DNA of 64,000 bases from an uncultured Sphaerochaeta sp. (GTDB lineage: Bacteria; Spirochaetota; Spirochaetia; Sphaerochaetales; Sphaerochaetaceae): contig NZ_OY762555.1 in NCBI RefSeq assembly GCF_963666015.1, forward strand, positions 2,728,001 through 2,792,000, given 5' to 3'. Positions within the stretch are counted from its first letter, which is position 1. Each line of letters starts with the position of its first letter. Positions 34,536 to 43,948 of this stretch are shown here, one piece after another. Below the pieces are notes generated by a model. The model searched no databases and was not told where the DNA came from. It was given only the letters and a program-made list of their open reading frames with translations. The position numbers and the translations under genes are program-made.

Positions 34536-36128
34536 ATGCATGATATCAAAAAGCCAAACATTCTTCATATCTTCACTGATATGCAGCGCTTTGACACCAT
34601 TGGGTGTCTCGGAAACCCTGTCATAAAGACACCTAATCTAGACAGGCTGTGTGCTGAGGGTGTTGCTTTTACGAATGCGTTTTCCCCTTCACCTGTGTGC
34701 GTCGCTGCTCGATGTTCCATGATCAGTGGCCAATACCCGCTACATACAGGATGTTATGAGAATGACATAATGCCCACTGACGGAAGGAAAACATTCATGG
34801 GAGCACTGACAGACGATGGATATCGAACCCATGGGATTGGAAAATGTCATTTTACCCCCGACCGATTTGAACTGAAGGGGTTTCAAACAAGGGAAATTCA
34901 GGAAGAATTGGGAGATGATCCAGAAAATCTTGATAGAAACAACTACTTGAAATATTTATACAATGCAGGATACGAACATGTCTTCGAGGAACATGGTATC
35001 AGAGGTGAGATGTACTACACACCCCAGCCAAGTGTGTTGCCAGCTGCCGATCATCCAACTCAATGGGTCGCTGACCGATCAATTAAGTTCATTAGCCAGT
35101 CACATACCAAACCATGGTACCTGTTTGCAAGCTTCATCCATCCTCATCCACCCTTGACTCCACCAGTTCCCTGGCACAAGTTGTATAGACCTTCTCTGAT
35201 GCCAGCCCCTAATGTACCACAAGACTGGGAGAGCCTGATCACCTATGTGAACCGAGTCCAAAACAGATACAAGTATGCAGATCAAGGGTTAACCCTCCAC
35301 CAAGTGAGACTAATCAAGGCGTACTACTATGCATGCATTTCTTTTGTCGATTACCAAGTGGGACGGATGTTGGATGCTTTACAGGTTGCAGGTGCGCTTG
35401 ATTCAACGCTGATTCTTTTCTCATCCGACCACGGGGAACATCTAGGTGACAGAAACTGCCTAGGCAAGCGTAGTATGCATGACAGTAGTACCCGCGTCCC
35501 CATGATAGTGAGTCAACCAGGAAGATTTGAGGGTGGGAAAACCTGCACAACACCTGTTAGTCTTGTTGATATTGCACCAACATTCCTCAGCGCCTCTGGT
35601 AATACTGAGTATCAACGCACAGGAACGCTGGGATCTCATGCTCTGGATGGTGTTGACATGCATGATATCTTAACCGGTAGGTCAGACAGAAAAGTGGTTT
35701 TCTCCCAACTATCCTACCCAGATGCAATGACACCACTGTGTATAGCCCCAGAAGATCGCAAGTATCTTGCAATAGAGGACGAAGTAACAAAGCGTGCTCA
35801 TTTTTCAAGCTACATGGCAGTTTCAGAGAAATGGAAGTACTTCTACAGCGCCCCGGACAACAAGGAGTTTCTATTTGACCGAATCAATGATCCGCAGGAG
35901 ACTCGAAACAAGATTGGACTTCCTTTCGTCAGCCAAAGCTATACAGAAATGAAAGAAGCTCTTATCGAACATCTGAAAGCAGGAGGAGAAGGAGCAGGTA
36001 TTTCAGGGGATTCTTGGCGAGAATTTCCACAGATTCGGATCAATCCTGATCCCGATACCGGACTCCTCATTCAAGACGGGTACACCCCCTGGGCACAGAT
36101 GGATTTACCAACAGGGTATGACCGCTGA
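34536..36128 (+). CDS. Type I (S1) sulfatase
   Basis: The 530-aa alkaline-phosphatase-fold sulfatase begins with the metal site PNILHIFTDMQRFDT and carries the activation motif SPVCVAARCSMISG. Cys55 would be converted to formylglycine, with Arg59 in the motif. The third position is Ala rather than Pro (C-x-A-x-R), a tolerated variant. SSDHGEHLGDRN is the second metal loop. There is no signal peptide, so it is cytoplasmic and must act on an imported sulfated sugar. No anaerobic maturase gene was seen in the window. AGGAGAAAT precedes the ATG. It faces the TRAP/glycosidase operon across two regulators. Confidence 0.9.
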   Translation: MHDIKKPNILHIFTDMQRFDTIGCLGNPVIKTPNLDRLCAEGVAFTNAFSPSPVCVAARCSMISGQYPLHTGCYENDIMPTDGRKTFMGALTDDGYRTHGIGKCHFTPDRFELKGFQTREIQEELGDDPENLDRNNYLKYLYNAGYEHVFEEHGIRGEMYYTPQPSVLPAADHPTQWVADRSIKFISQSHTKPWYLFASFIHPHPPLTPPVPWHKLYRPSLMPAPNVPQDWESLITYVNRVQNRYKYADQGLTLHQVRLIKAYYYACISFVDYQVGRMLDALQVAGALDSTLILFSSDHGEHLGDRNCLGKRSMHDSSTRVPMIVSQPGRFEGGKTCTTPVSLVDIAPTFLSASGNTEYQRTGTLGSHALDGVDMHDILTGRSDRKVVFSQLSYPDAMTPLCIAPEDRKYLAIEDEVTKRAHFSSYMAVSEKWKYFYSAPDNKEFLFDRINDPQETRNKIGLPFVSQSYTEMKEALIEHLKAGGEGAGISGDSWREFPQIRINPDPDTGLLIQDGYTPWAQMDLPTGYDR

Positions 36129-36533
36129 ACAGGACACAAATAGTGCCAGGGTACATGTAAAAAATTACAGGATCAAGAATCGGTGTTCTTGGTGCTGTTA
36201 GGCGGTAAGGTGCCTTAGCCCGAGCACATTGGTGATTGACAGATTGTGAATAGTTGCTAGGCTGTCAGTAGGTGCCCACAAGACAATACAGTTATTCGAA
36301 AGGGGAACAAAGAACAATTCTAATGGTGCCTTTCATAGTGTGATTGCAAAAGCTTCATACTACCTGCAACTTCAAATTTAAAAGTGCTTTACAGATATGA
36401 AAAATGGTGGGGGCTTCATAGAGATGATGGTAAGAGGGGAGTATAGATCCACTTAAAAAATTTCTTTGTGCGTGTTTGCCAAAAGACGTATGGTATGCTG
36501 ATAGTAGATAACCATCTTCAAAGGAAATCATAT
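36129..36533. other. Intergenic stretch, no gene seen
   Basis: About 400 nt separate the sulfatase from the AraC gene. No convincing ORF or terminator is visible. GTGCT (36192-36196) can pair with AGCAC (36223-36227) around a small inner GGC/GCC stem, a weak structured element of unknown role. Confidence 0.5.
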
Positions 36534-37415
36534 ATGGATAAAATGAATTACTATACGGATGTTCTTTGGATGAGTCGATTCCATTATAAAAACAAAAGCG
36601 AAGTGACCGATCACAAGCATGATTTCTATCAAATTATCTATCTTATAGAGGGTTCAGGCTTTATTCGGTATGGGAATGAACGAATACCCTTAACGTTTCC
36701 TATGGTTGTTTTCTATAAACCTGATGAAATGCATGGGATAGAGATTGAAAGTTCCCTTAAAACTATTGATGTAAAATTTCAAGTCGTCGACTCGGAATTT
36801 GCCTCTAATCTTGAAAGACTACCAACAATTCTCAACAACCCAGGGAATCTGGATATTCTATTTCTTTTAGAATCCATGTTAAATATTGGAAGTGAGGAAC
36901 GCCTCTATTACCGGCAGCGATGTTGTTTTCTCCTCAATCTGATTCTTATGCAATGGATTGAATTTGCAGCTAAAGAAGAGCAAAAAGAACAAGAGTCGAG
37001 AGTCTATGCAGATACACAACAACCAAAATCAGACATTTGTTCCCAACTTATGTATTTCATTGATACTAATCTACAAGAGGAATTGGATAGTAGTGTAATT
37101 AGTAAAAAATTAGGGTACTCCTATCGCCATATTTCAGATTGTTGCATAAAAGAATACTCGATGACTCCGATGCATCTGCTACGCAACCGTCGTATACAGC
37201 GTGCGAAAGAACTACTCATGCGAGATGATTATGAAATCAAAGAAATCGCATTCGAGCTTGGATTTAAATCAGTCTACCATTTTTCAAGAGTCTTCTCGGA
37301 AATCGTGGGTCAGCCTCCGCGTAAATGGAAAGATTTTCAACTGAGGAAAATCTGTCGGGATATAAACATCGATCCTCAATACATGAATGAGCTGCATATA
37401 AAGAAATTGGATTGA
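36534..37415 (+). CDS. AraC-family transcriptional regulator
   Basis: The 293-aa protein has a cupin-type sensor (VTDHKHDFYQIIYLIEGSG) and a C-terminal AraC DNA-binding domain with two helix-turn-helix units (SSVISKKLGYSYRHISDCCI and YEIKEIAFELGFKSVYHFSR). ATG 36534 is chosen for AAAGGAAAT upstream. It precedes, in the same direction, the dehydrogenase/GH39/ABC operon and is its likely activator, reading a sugar released by those enzymes. This role is inferred from position. Confidence 0.9.
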   Translation: MDKMNYYTDVLWMSRFHYKNKSEVTDHKHDFYQIIYLIEGSGFIRYGNERIPLTFPMVVFYKPDEMHGIEIESSLKTIDVKFQVVDSEFASNLERLPTILNNPGNLDILFLLESMLNIGSEERLYYRQRCCFLLNLILMQWIEFAAKEEQKEQESRVYADTQQPKSDICSQLMYFIDTNLQEELDSSVISKKLGYSYRHISDCCIKEYSMTPMHLLRNRRIQRAKELLMRDDYEIKEIAFELGFKSVYHFSRVFSEIVGQPPRKWKDFQLRKICRDINIDPQYMNELHIKKLD

Positions 37416-37723
37416 TGACCGTATTAGTTGAAACTCCAAAAATTTCACAGGTTTTCCTTGCCTGGTATCCTTTCATGGTGTGCTTGGATTTACTTACAAT
37501 TAATGCTTACACATGTATTATAGCTTATTACGAAGCATAGATGAATTGAAGGTATTAACTATATAAAATATATAAAATTAAATATACTATAATTTTCTTT
37601 GGTTATTCGAATTACGATATGTATGACTAGTTCCGAATTAGACAAAACTATGGCATATGCAGACATTTACCGGAAAAAAAAGCAGTGTTAGCCTTTGATC
37701 AATAAGATTAGGGGGAACACATA
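37416..37723 (+). other. AT-rich intergenic region upstream of the GH39 operon
   Basis: This 308-nt stretch is strongly AT-rich, with runs such as TATAAAATATATAAAATTAA near 37562, and has no ORF. It presumably holds the promoter and AraC sites of the downstream operon, but I cannot single out a convincing promoter. Confidence 0.5.
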
Positions 37724-38773
37724 TTGGCCAATAAAATGACTGGAACAAACATAGTAATTGCAGGAGAGTCTTCTTCGTCATCTCAGAAAGTTGCAATAGT
37801 AGAATGTCCAAGAAAAATTAAACTTATCGATGCTGAAATTCCCATGCCGGGACCTGATGAAATTCGGGTGCGAATTAAGTATGTTGGCATTTGCGGTTCA
37901 GACTTGGAGGTCTATCGCGGTCACCGACAGGCTGAATTCATTTCGTTTCCCTCTGGGCTCGGACATGAAGTAGCAGGTGTAATCGATAAGGTAGGTACAA
38001 ATGTAATTGGACTCGCTGTAGGAGATAGAGTCACTTGTCGTTATGTCTGGGGAGCTTATGCCGAATATATAGTCTGTAATCCTTTCAATGTAAAAGTTGT
38101 TCCTTCCAGACTAACCATGAAACAAACTAGTCTCTTGGAAGTTTTGCCCGGAATTATGCATGCAGCTGAACTGGCTAATGTCACAGAAAAATCTTCAGTT
38201 CTCATAATGGGGCAAGGTGTCAGTGGCCTGTTGCTCACCCAGGTTTTCAGTCTTTTTAGTCCAAGACATCTTGTATGTACAGACCTAAATGACAAGAACT
38301 TACAATTGGCCCGTAAATATGGAGCCACGCATACTGTAAAAGTTCCTTCTAAGACTACCTCTACGAGAGAAGCTCTTGGTTCGGATTTTCCTGAAGGTTT
38401 TGATATTGTGGTACCTGCATTGCTTGAAGGAGACGGGCTTGTGGATGCCATCGATATAGCTTCTTTTTGCGGTCGGATTATTCTGTATGGATGTATTGGA
38501 CTTTGCTCAAAAACAGTAGATCTCTTCAAGGTGCATAAGAAACGACTGGAAATTTATTCTACCGAGCCAAGACGCGACATCGATATGAGACGTTTGTTCA
38601 ATGAATCTCTCAATCTGGTACTTGACGGCTTGGTTAATACATCCGAGATTGTCGACCTGATTATGCCTTTACAGAAAAGCTCAGAAGCTTTTGAAATTCG
38701 TAACAATGAAAGAAACGATATTATCCATGTGCTTATCGATTGCAATCCGGAGGTAGATTATGATGCCGAATAA
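37724..38773 (+). CDS. Zinc-type medium-chain alcohol/polyol dehydrogenase
   Basis: The 349-aa MDR-family protein has the catalytic zinc residues in GICGSD and GLGHEVAG and the NAD fold MGQGVSGLLLTQ, resembling sorbitol or threonine dehydrogenase. The four-cysteine structural zinc loop expected after GDRV is absent. The TTG start at 37724 is supported by GGGGG 8 nt upstream; ATG 37736 is an alternative. It leads an operon with two GH39 enzymes and an ABC importer, so it likely oxidises the released sugar or polyol. The end overlaps the next gene by 14 nt. Confidence 0.87.
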   Translation: MANKMTGTNIVIAGESSSSSQKVAIVECPRKIKLIDAEIPMPGPDEIRVRIKYVGICGSDLEVYRGHRQAEFISFPSGLGHEVAGVIDKVGTNVIGLAVGDRVTCRYVWGAYAEYIVCNPFNVKVVPSRLTMKQTSLLEVLPGIMHAAELANVTEKSSVLIMGQGVSGLLLTQVFSLFSPRHLVCTDLNDKNLQLARKYGATHTVKVPSKTTSTREALGSDFPEGFDIVVPALLEGDGLVDAIDIASFCGRIILYGCIGLCSKTVDLFKVHKKRLEIYSTEPRRDIDMRRLFNESLNLVLDGLVNTSEIVDLIMPLQKSSEAFEIRNNERNDIIHVLIDCNPEVDYDAE

Positions 38774-40712
38774 TGTTGAAATCCCCATTGAAGTCTTTTG
38801 TTCGGGTAAACCAGAAGCTTTTGATAACTTCTATGGTGCATTTGGATACGGAAATACTGATTTTACGTATACCGCACCTTATAAGAGACAGTATCAATAT
38901 CTTTCTGCCTATCACAACCATGGTAAGTATATGAGGATTCATAATATCCTTACTTCTCACGGTCAAGGTGACAAATTTTTTATAGAAGATGGACAGAACT
39001 ACGGTAACCCACAACATGATGGTCAACCAACACCACCAGAACATTACTATTATGACAAGGTAGTAAGCAGAGATGAATCAGGTGCTCTACGGTATAATTG
39101 GGAGACAGTGGACCAAGCTTACGATGTAATTGTTGGTTCCAATATGAAACTGATTGTGGAAGCTTGCTACATTCCATCAGCCCTCAGGTCCCATCCATCA
39201 GCCCCATCCTATGACCTTGCTGATTATAATGAATGGCATGATTTCATATTTGAGTTTGTTACTCATTTGATTAGTCGCTATGGTCTAGAAGAGGTAAGAA
39301 CTTGGTACTTTGAAGTCTGGAATGAACCAGATAATGTTAAGGAATGGGTTGAAAAACCAGCATATTTCTTGGCTCTTTATGATTATTTCGTTGCAGCGGT
39401 GAAGGGTGTTGATGAAAAACTTAAGGTAGGTGGTCCAGCCGTAAAACAACATTTTGGTTCTTTTGGGGCAGGTGCAATTACTATTTTCAAGGCTTTTATG
39501 GATCACTGCTCAAAGGGTATCAATTATAAGAATGGTATGAAGGGATCGCCTCTTGATTTTATATCCATTCATTGTAAGGGTGGACGCCCTGGTTTTTCAC
39601 GCAATCCTTCAACTCAAACTATGTTTGATTCAATAAAGGAATATGCTGAAATCCTAGAGGACTATCCAGAGTTTAAGTCTCTAGAGTTTTTCAATGACGA
39701 ATCTGATGTTGTCTGGTCGGGAAATCTTGGTGTAGATAATGAGAGCTGGCTTAATTTTAGGAATACTCATTACTTCCCTGGATTTGTATGTAAAATGGTT
39801 AATCAATATATCACTATTGTACGAAAAGAACTTGGTTTGAACTTGACTATAGTTGACAGTGATAATTGTCATTTACATTGGGAGAAACGTCTTTTTAGTG
39901 GAAATAGAAGTCAGTTCACTCCTTTCTTCACCTATCCTTCCACTGACTTACTAAGAAAATCCATATTTAATGCATATATTCTCTTGGGAAAACTTGGGAA
40001 TGAAATGATTCCTGTAGCATCAGCAACAGATGAATTTGGTAATAAATTTGGAGCTTTAGCTACACGTTCTTCTTCTGGAGTCTTCTCTGTCATGGTTTGG
40101 AATTTTGAGGATGGTATAGAAGATGATATTAATGAACGGACCATCAATCTGAACTTTTCAGATCTCAATGTTCCCGTAAGCTCCAAACTTGTCCATTACA
40201 GAATAGATAAACATCACAGTAATGCCCATCAGGTCTGGGCAGAGATGGGTAAACCGAAGAGACCAACTCTCTCCCAAATTGAAGGGCTTCGTTCTAGAGA
40301 ACATCTAGAAATGCTTGAGCCTGTCAAAGATATAGCGAAAACAACTGATTTGTTCCTGGCATTAGACATGCCAATGCATAGTATCTCTCTAGTAATGATT
40401 GTTCCTGCAAATGGAGAAGTTTTGGATACTCCCTCAATGCTAGAGGGCTCCAGAGAAATTGGTGGCAATGGAAATGAACAAGTTTTCCTTAGTTGGTCTC
40501 CAATTAAGTCAGATAGATTCTCGTACTATGAAGTATATCGAAGAGAAGTTGGGACGGAAAAATACACCAAAATTTCAACAGATTATTCTGTAGATATTAG
40601 TGTTTATGTGGACTCTACAGTACAACACCAAGTTTCTTATGAGTATGTAGTTACTGCTGTAGATTATTTTGGGCATACCAGTAACAAGAGTAGTTCTGTT
40701 GTTATTGATTAG
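38760..40712 (+). CDS. GH39-like glycoside hydrolase with C-terminal FN3-type domain
   Basis: The 650-aa protein has a GH39/clan A TIM barrel. The acid/base lies in YFEVWNEPD (Glu189) and the probable nucleophile in FFNDESDVVW (Glu314). The last roughly 95 residues (SWSPIKSDRFSYYEVYRREV onward) have a fibronectin type III pattern. No signal peptide is seen, so it should act in the cytoplasm. GH39 members are beta-xylosidases or alpha-iduronidases. CGGAGG precedes the ATG. It overlaps the dehydrogenase gene, and the ABC binding protein follows 27 nt later. Confidence 0.82.
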   Translation: MMPNNVEIPIEVFCSGKPEAFDNFYGAFGYGNTDFTYTAPYKRQYQYLSAYHNHGKYMRIHNILTSHGQGDKFFIEDGQNYGNPQHDGQPTPPEHYYYDKVVSRDESGALRYNWETVDQAYDVIVGSNMKLIVEACYIPSALRSHPSAPSYDLADYNEWHDFIFEFVTHLISRYGLEEVRTWYFEVWNEPDNVKEWVEKPAYFLALYDYFVAAVKGVDEKLKVGGPAVKQHFGSFGAGAITIFKAFMDHCSKGINYKNGMKGSPLDFISIHCKGGRPGFSRNPSTQTMFDSIKEYAEILEDYPEFKSLEFFNDESDVVWSGNLGVDNESWLNFRNTHYFPGFVCKMVNQYITIVRKELGLNLTIVDSDNCHLHWEKRLFSGNRSQFTPFFTYPSTDLLRKSIFNAYILLGKLGNEMIPVASATDEFGNKFGALATRSSSGVFSVMVWNFEDGIEDDINERTINLNFSDLNVPVSSKLVHYRIDKHHSNAHQVWAEMGKPKRPTLSQIEGLRSREHLEMLEPVKDIAKTTDLFLALDMPMHSISLVMIVPANGEVLDTPSMLEGSREIGGNGNEQVFLSWSPIKSDRFSYYEVYRREVGTEKYTKISTDYSVDISVYVDSTVQHQVSYEYVVTAVDYFGHTSNKSSSVVID

Positions 40713-40739
40713 ATCTATATTTCAAAAAAGGAGAAAGAG

Positions 40740-42047
40740 ATGAGAAAATTACGTAACGTGTTGTTTCTATTGCTAATTTTATTCAGCGTAGGTGCAGTTG
40801 CAAGTGCTCAGGGGCAGCAGGAGGCTGGAGATAAGGATGTCGAGATTGTATTTTGGTCTCATTTAGGAGAAAGTCCAGAATTTGTACATGCCTTTGCAGA
40901 AAAAGCTACCGAGGCCTTTGCTTCAATCGGTATGAATAATTTTACCGTTCGATCAGAAATTATTGACTACAGCAACTATGAACAGAAGTACCTAAGTGCT
41001 TTTTCAAGTGGAAAAGGGCCTGATATCTTCTTTGGTAGAGCTGCAGACTGGGCTCTTGACTATGGAATCAACCCTATTGCAGCTCCCTTCCGAGAAGATA
41101 CTCAGAAAGTGTGGGATGAGGCCCTAATGGATCTTGTTTCAAAGCAGGGTGTGATTGATGGAAAGCGCTTTGGAATCCCCTATGAAGCTGGAGTAGGCCA
41201 GATGCTGTACTACAATAAGGATCACTTTATTGATGCAGGACTTGATCCTAATAATCCCCCCGAGACGCTTGAGGAGATGGCTGAATATGCTGAAGCTCTA
41301 ACCAAACGCGATAAAAATGGGAAAATCACTCGCGGTGGATATGGAATGCGTTATTTAGGTCAAGGAGGAGGAATTTGGGATAAATTTAGAACAGTTTATC
41401 ATCAGTTTGGGGCAGTTGCCCTTTCCCCAGACGGGAAAACTGCTGATGGCTATATCAATTCACCTGAATCACTGGCAGCATTTACGTATTTTAATGATCT
41501 TGTGCGTGTGCAGAAAGCTGTTAATACTTCATTTGACATGCCTGAAACAGCATTTAAACAAGGGCTTGTTTCAATGATTTATCGTGAGCCTTGGCTAATC
41601 ACTTCAATTGCTGAAGAGGCTCCTAACCTTAATTATGGACTCGCACCAATTCCCTCTGGACCTGCAGGGCTAGTTGCCAAACAGATTCCCTTGGATGGTT
41701 GGAACTATCTAGTAAATAGCCAATCTAAATATGTTGACGAAATTATGGATATGTTGATTGCCTTCTGCAATGTAGAAAGTGATGTGTATATTCATCAATT
41801 CAGACAGACCCCTCCAGTGCTTGAAGCAGCTTATGATAGCGACTATGTGAAATCTCTTCCTTATGGAGACATTATCACAACATATGCGCAGAGTATTGTA
41901 AGTCCAGAGTACTACACAGTTGGTGCTAACCAAGCTGTAACGATTGCTGGTGAAGAACTTGTCAAAATGGTGTTAGGTGAGCAGACTCCAGAAGAAGCTG
42001 TTGCAAAAGCGGCAGATCGAATGGATGAAATGCTTGCAACTCTCTAA
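40740..42047 (+). CDS. ABC sugar transporter substrate-binding protein
   Basis: The 435-aa protein has a signal peptide (MRKLRNVLFLLLILFSVGAV, then ASAQG) and the family 1 solute-binding core: VFWSHLGESPEF, FSSGKGPDIFFGRAADWALD, and FKQGLVSMIYREPWLI. AAAAAAGGAGAAAG precedes the ATG. Two permease genes follow. Unlike the other importers in the window, no hairpin separates it from the permeases. The GH39 enzymes on both sides suggest a xyloside- or uronide-type oligosaccharide. Confidence 0.9.
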   Translation: MRKLRNVLFLLLILFSVGAVASAQGQQEAGDKDVEIVFWSHLGESPEFVHAFAEKATEAFASIGMNNFTVRSEIIDYSNYEQKYLSAFSSGKGPDIFFGRAADWALDYGINPIAAPFREDTQKVWDEALMDLVSKQGVIDGKRFGIPYEAGVGQMLYYNKDHFIDAGLDPNNPPETLEEMAEYAEALTKRDKNGKITRGGYGMRYLGQGGGIWDKFRTVYHQFGAVALSPDGKTADGYINSPESLAAFTYFNDLVRVQKAVNTSFDMPETAFKQGLVSMIYREPWLITSIAEEAPNLNYGLAPIPSGPAGLVAKQIPLDGWNYLVNSQSKYVDEIMDMLIAFCNVESDVYIHQFRQTPPVLEAAYDSDYVKSLPYGDIITTYAQSIVSPEYYTVGANQAVTIAGEELVKMVLGEQTPEEAVAKAADRMDEMLATL

Positions 42048-42077
42048 TAATTAATAGCTCTGAAAGCAGGGGGAATA

Positions 42078-42959
42078 ATGATGAAAATGATTGGCCAAAA
42101 TTCTTTGAATAGAAAATATGCCATTGCAGGAATTCTTTTTGTAGCACCGGCGTTTATATACTATCTTGCGATTTTCTTCTATCCTCTGCTTTCAGCAGTT
42201 TATAGCTCATTCTTTAAAGTAAATATCCTTGCTAATCAATATACGTTTGTAGGGTTAAAGAACTATGTTGAGACTATTTCTAGCCAAGATTTTCAACATA
42301 GTGTTAAAGTCACATTTCTATACATTGGTATGTTTATACCAATTATTATGATAACAACTATTGCACTATCAATATTTGTAACACAATTCCCTTCAAGGAT
42401 ATCCGGATTTTTTATCGTTCTTTTTATTCTGCCTTTTATCTCAGCAAACGTAACGGCAGGTATGATATGGAATTTTATTCTGGATCCAGTTTTAGGAATT
42501 GTTAATAATCTGACAGGAAGTAGTCTTAAATGGTTTAGAGGGGCCGACACTGCGCTTTTCTCTGTTGTTATTGTTGGTCTTTGGCTACGGATAGGCTTTG
42601 ATGTCCTGATCCTTGTAGGGAGTATCAGGGGTATCCCCCCAGAAGTGTATGAAGCTTCTAAGTTGGATGGGGCTCATGGGTTGAAACAATTCTTCTATAT
42701 CACATACCCCCTTATCAATCCAACTGTAGTATTGGTGCTTACACTTGAAGTCATTCGCTCGTTTCGTGTGTTTGGTGAAATCATGTCCACGACGGGTGGG
42801 GGTCCAGGAGGAGCTACAAAATCACTGATGATCTATCTGATTAAGGATGTTTTTCCTTTAAGTTATGGAAGAGCTTCAGCAGTGAGTATCTTACTAGTTT
42901 TTTTCATGATTGTTCTAAGTCTGCTTCAGCGGTTCCTCAAAAAAAATGTTCAATATTAG
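42078..42959 (+). CDS. ABC sugar transporter permease, MalF type
   Basis: The 293-aa six-span membrane protein carries EASKLDGAHGLKQFFYITYP followed by LINP, the EAA loop that contacts the ATPase. GGGGGAATA precedes the ATG. It pairs with the next permease, which starts almost directly at its stop. The missing ATPase is presumably a shared subunit encoded elsewhere. Confidence 0.92.
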   Translation: MMKMIGQNSLNRKYAIAGILFVAPAFIYYLAIFFYPLLSAVYSSFFKVNILANQYTFVGLKNYVETISSQDFQHSVKVTFLYIGMFIPIIMITTIALSIFVTQFPSRISGFFIVLFILPFISANVTAGMIWNFILDPVLGIVNNLTGSSLKWFRGADTALFSVVIVGLWLRIGFDVLILVGSIRGIPPEVYEASKLDGAHGLKQFFYITYPLINPTVVLVLTLEVIRSFRVFGEIMSTTGGGPGGATKSLMIYLIKDVFPLSYGRASAVSILLVFFMIVLSLLQRFLKKNVQY

Positions 42960-42971
42960 GTGGTAGTGGTA

Positions 42972-43874
42972 ATGTCAAAAACTTCGATAATAAAGCACAA
43001 GGAATATATGAGAATCTTACCAAAATTTAAGAACATTTCTATTAGTAGTCTGGTAATTACAACCATTCTAGCGTTATTTATTGTTATTCCATTTATTATG
43101 ATGTTCTTAACTTCATTTAAGTCAATGCCAGAGATTTTTGATACGCCGAATCGTACACTTCTTACCCGAGTATTGCCCGATTCGTTCAATTTGGAAAATT
43201 ATCGACTTATTATTACTGGTGAAGCGAAACAGCTCAATGGTATTTCATTCTTAGTTTTTATTAAAAATACGTTTATTACCTCAGTGGGAGCAATCATCCC
43301 GGCTATTCTAATGTCATGCTTAGCTGCATATGGATTTTCCAAGTTTTCTTTTCCTGGTAAAACTATATTCTATTACATGCTACTCATGTTACTCATGATC
43401 CCAATGGAAATGATTAGTATTCCTCTATTTCAAATCGTTGCTAAATGGGGGCTTGTTGATACATACGTTGGTATAATGTTACCCGGTGCCATTTCTGCTT
43501 TCGGAATTTTTCTTATGAAAGAGAATTACGATACCATACCAAAAGATTATATTGAAGCAGCTAGGATTGACGGTCAAAACGAATTCGGTATTTTTTTTAA
43601 AATTATTGTTCCTATGAGTACAGGAGCAATGATGACCTTTCTAGTAATTAAATTTACACAGAACTGGAATAGCTATTTTTGGCCTCTCCTTGTCGTAGGA
43701 TCTGAGGAGAAGAAGACTGTAACCCTTGGGCTTTCAAAATTCACTTCTGATCTTTTCCAGCAGTGGAATGAGCTGACTGCAGCTGTCATTTTGAGTCTGC
43801 TCCCTACTCTTTTATTGTTTGTAATTTTTAAGGACAAAATTGTAAGTGGTCTAATGCGCTCTGGATTAAAGTAA
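42972..43874 (+). CDS. ABC sugar transporter permease, MalG type
   Basis: The 300-aa membrane protein carries EAARIDGQNEFGIFFKIIVP, the EAA loop. ATG 42972 is preferred to the run of GTG/GTA codons from 42960, since AGGTGG upstream could serve as the ribosome site. It completes the importer encoded from 40740. The second GH39 gene starts 74 nt downstream in the same direction. Confidence 0.9.
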   Translation: MSKTSIIKHKEYMRILPKFKNISISSLVITTILALFIVIPFIMMFLTSFKSMPEIFDTPNRTLLTRVLPDSFNLENYRLIITGEAKQLNGISFLVFIKNTFITSVGAIIPAILMSCLAAYGFSKFSFPGKTIFYYMLLMLLMIPMEMISIPLFQIVAKWGLVDTYVGIMLPGAISAFGIFLMKENYDTIPKDYIEAARIDGQNEFGIFFKIIVPMSTGAMMTFLVIKFTQNWNSYFWPLLVVGSEEKKTVTLGLSKFTSDLFQQWNELTAAVILSLLPTLLLFVIFKDKIVSGLMRSGLK

Positions 43875-43948
43875 TGCCTGCTTGAAGACCAACTGGATAT
43901 GAGAATGCTATCATTTTTTACGTCGTATAACGGGCAAAGGAATACTGT

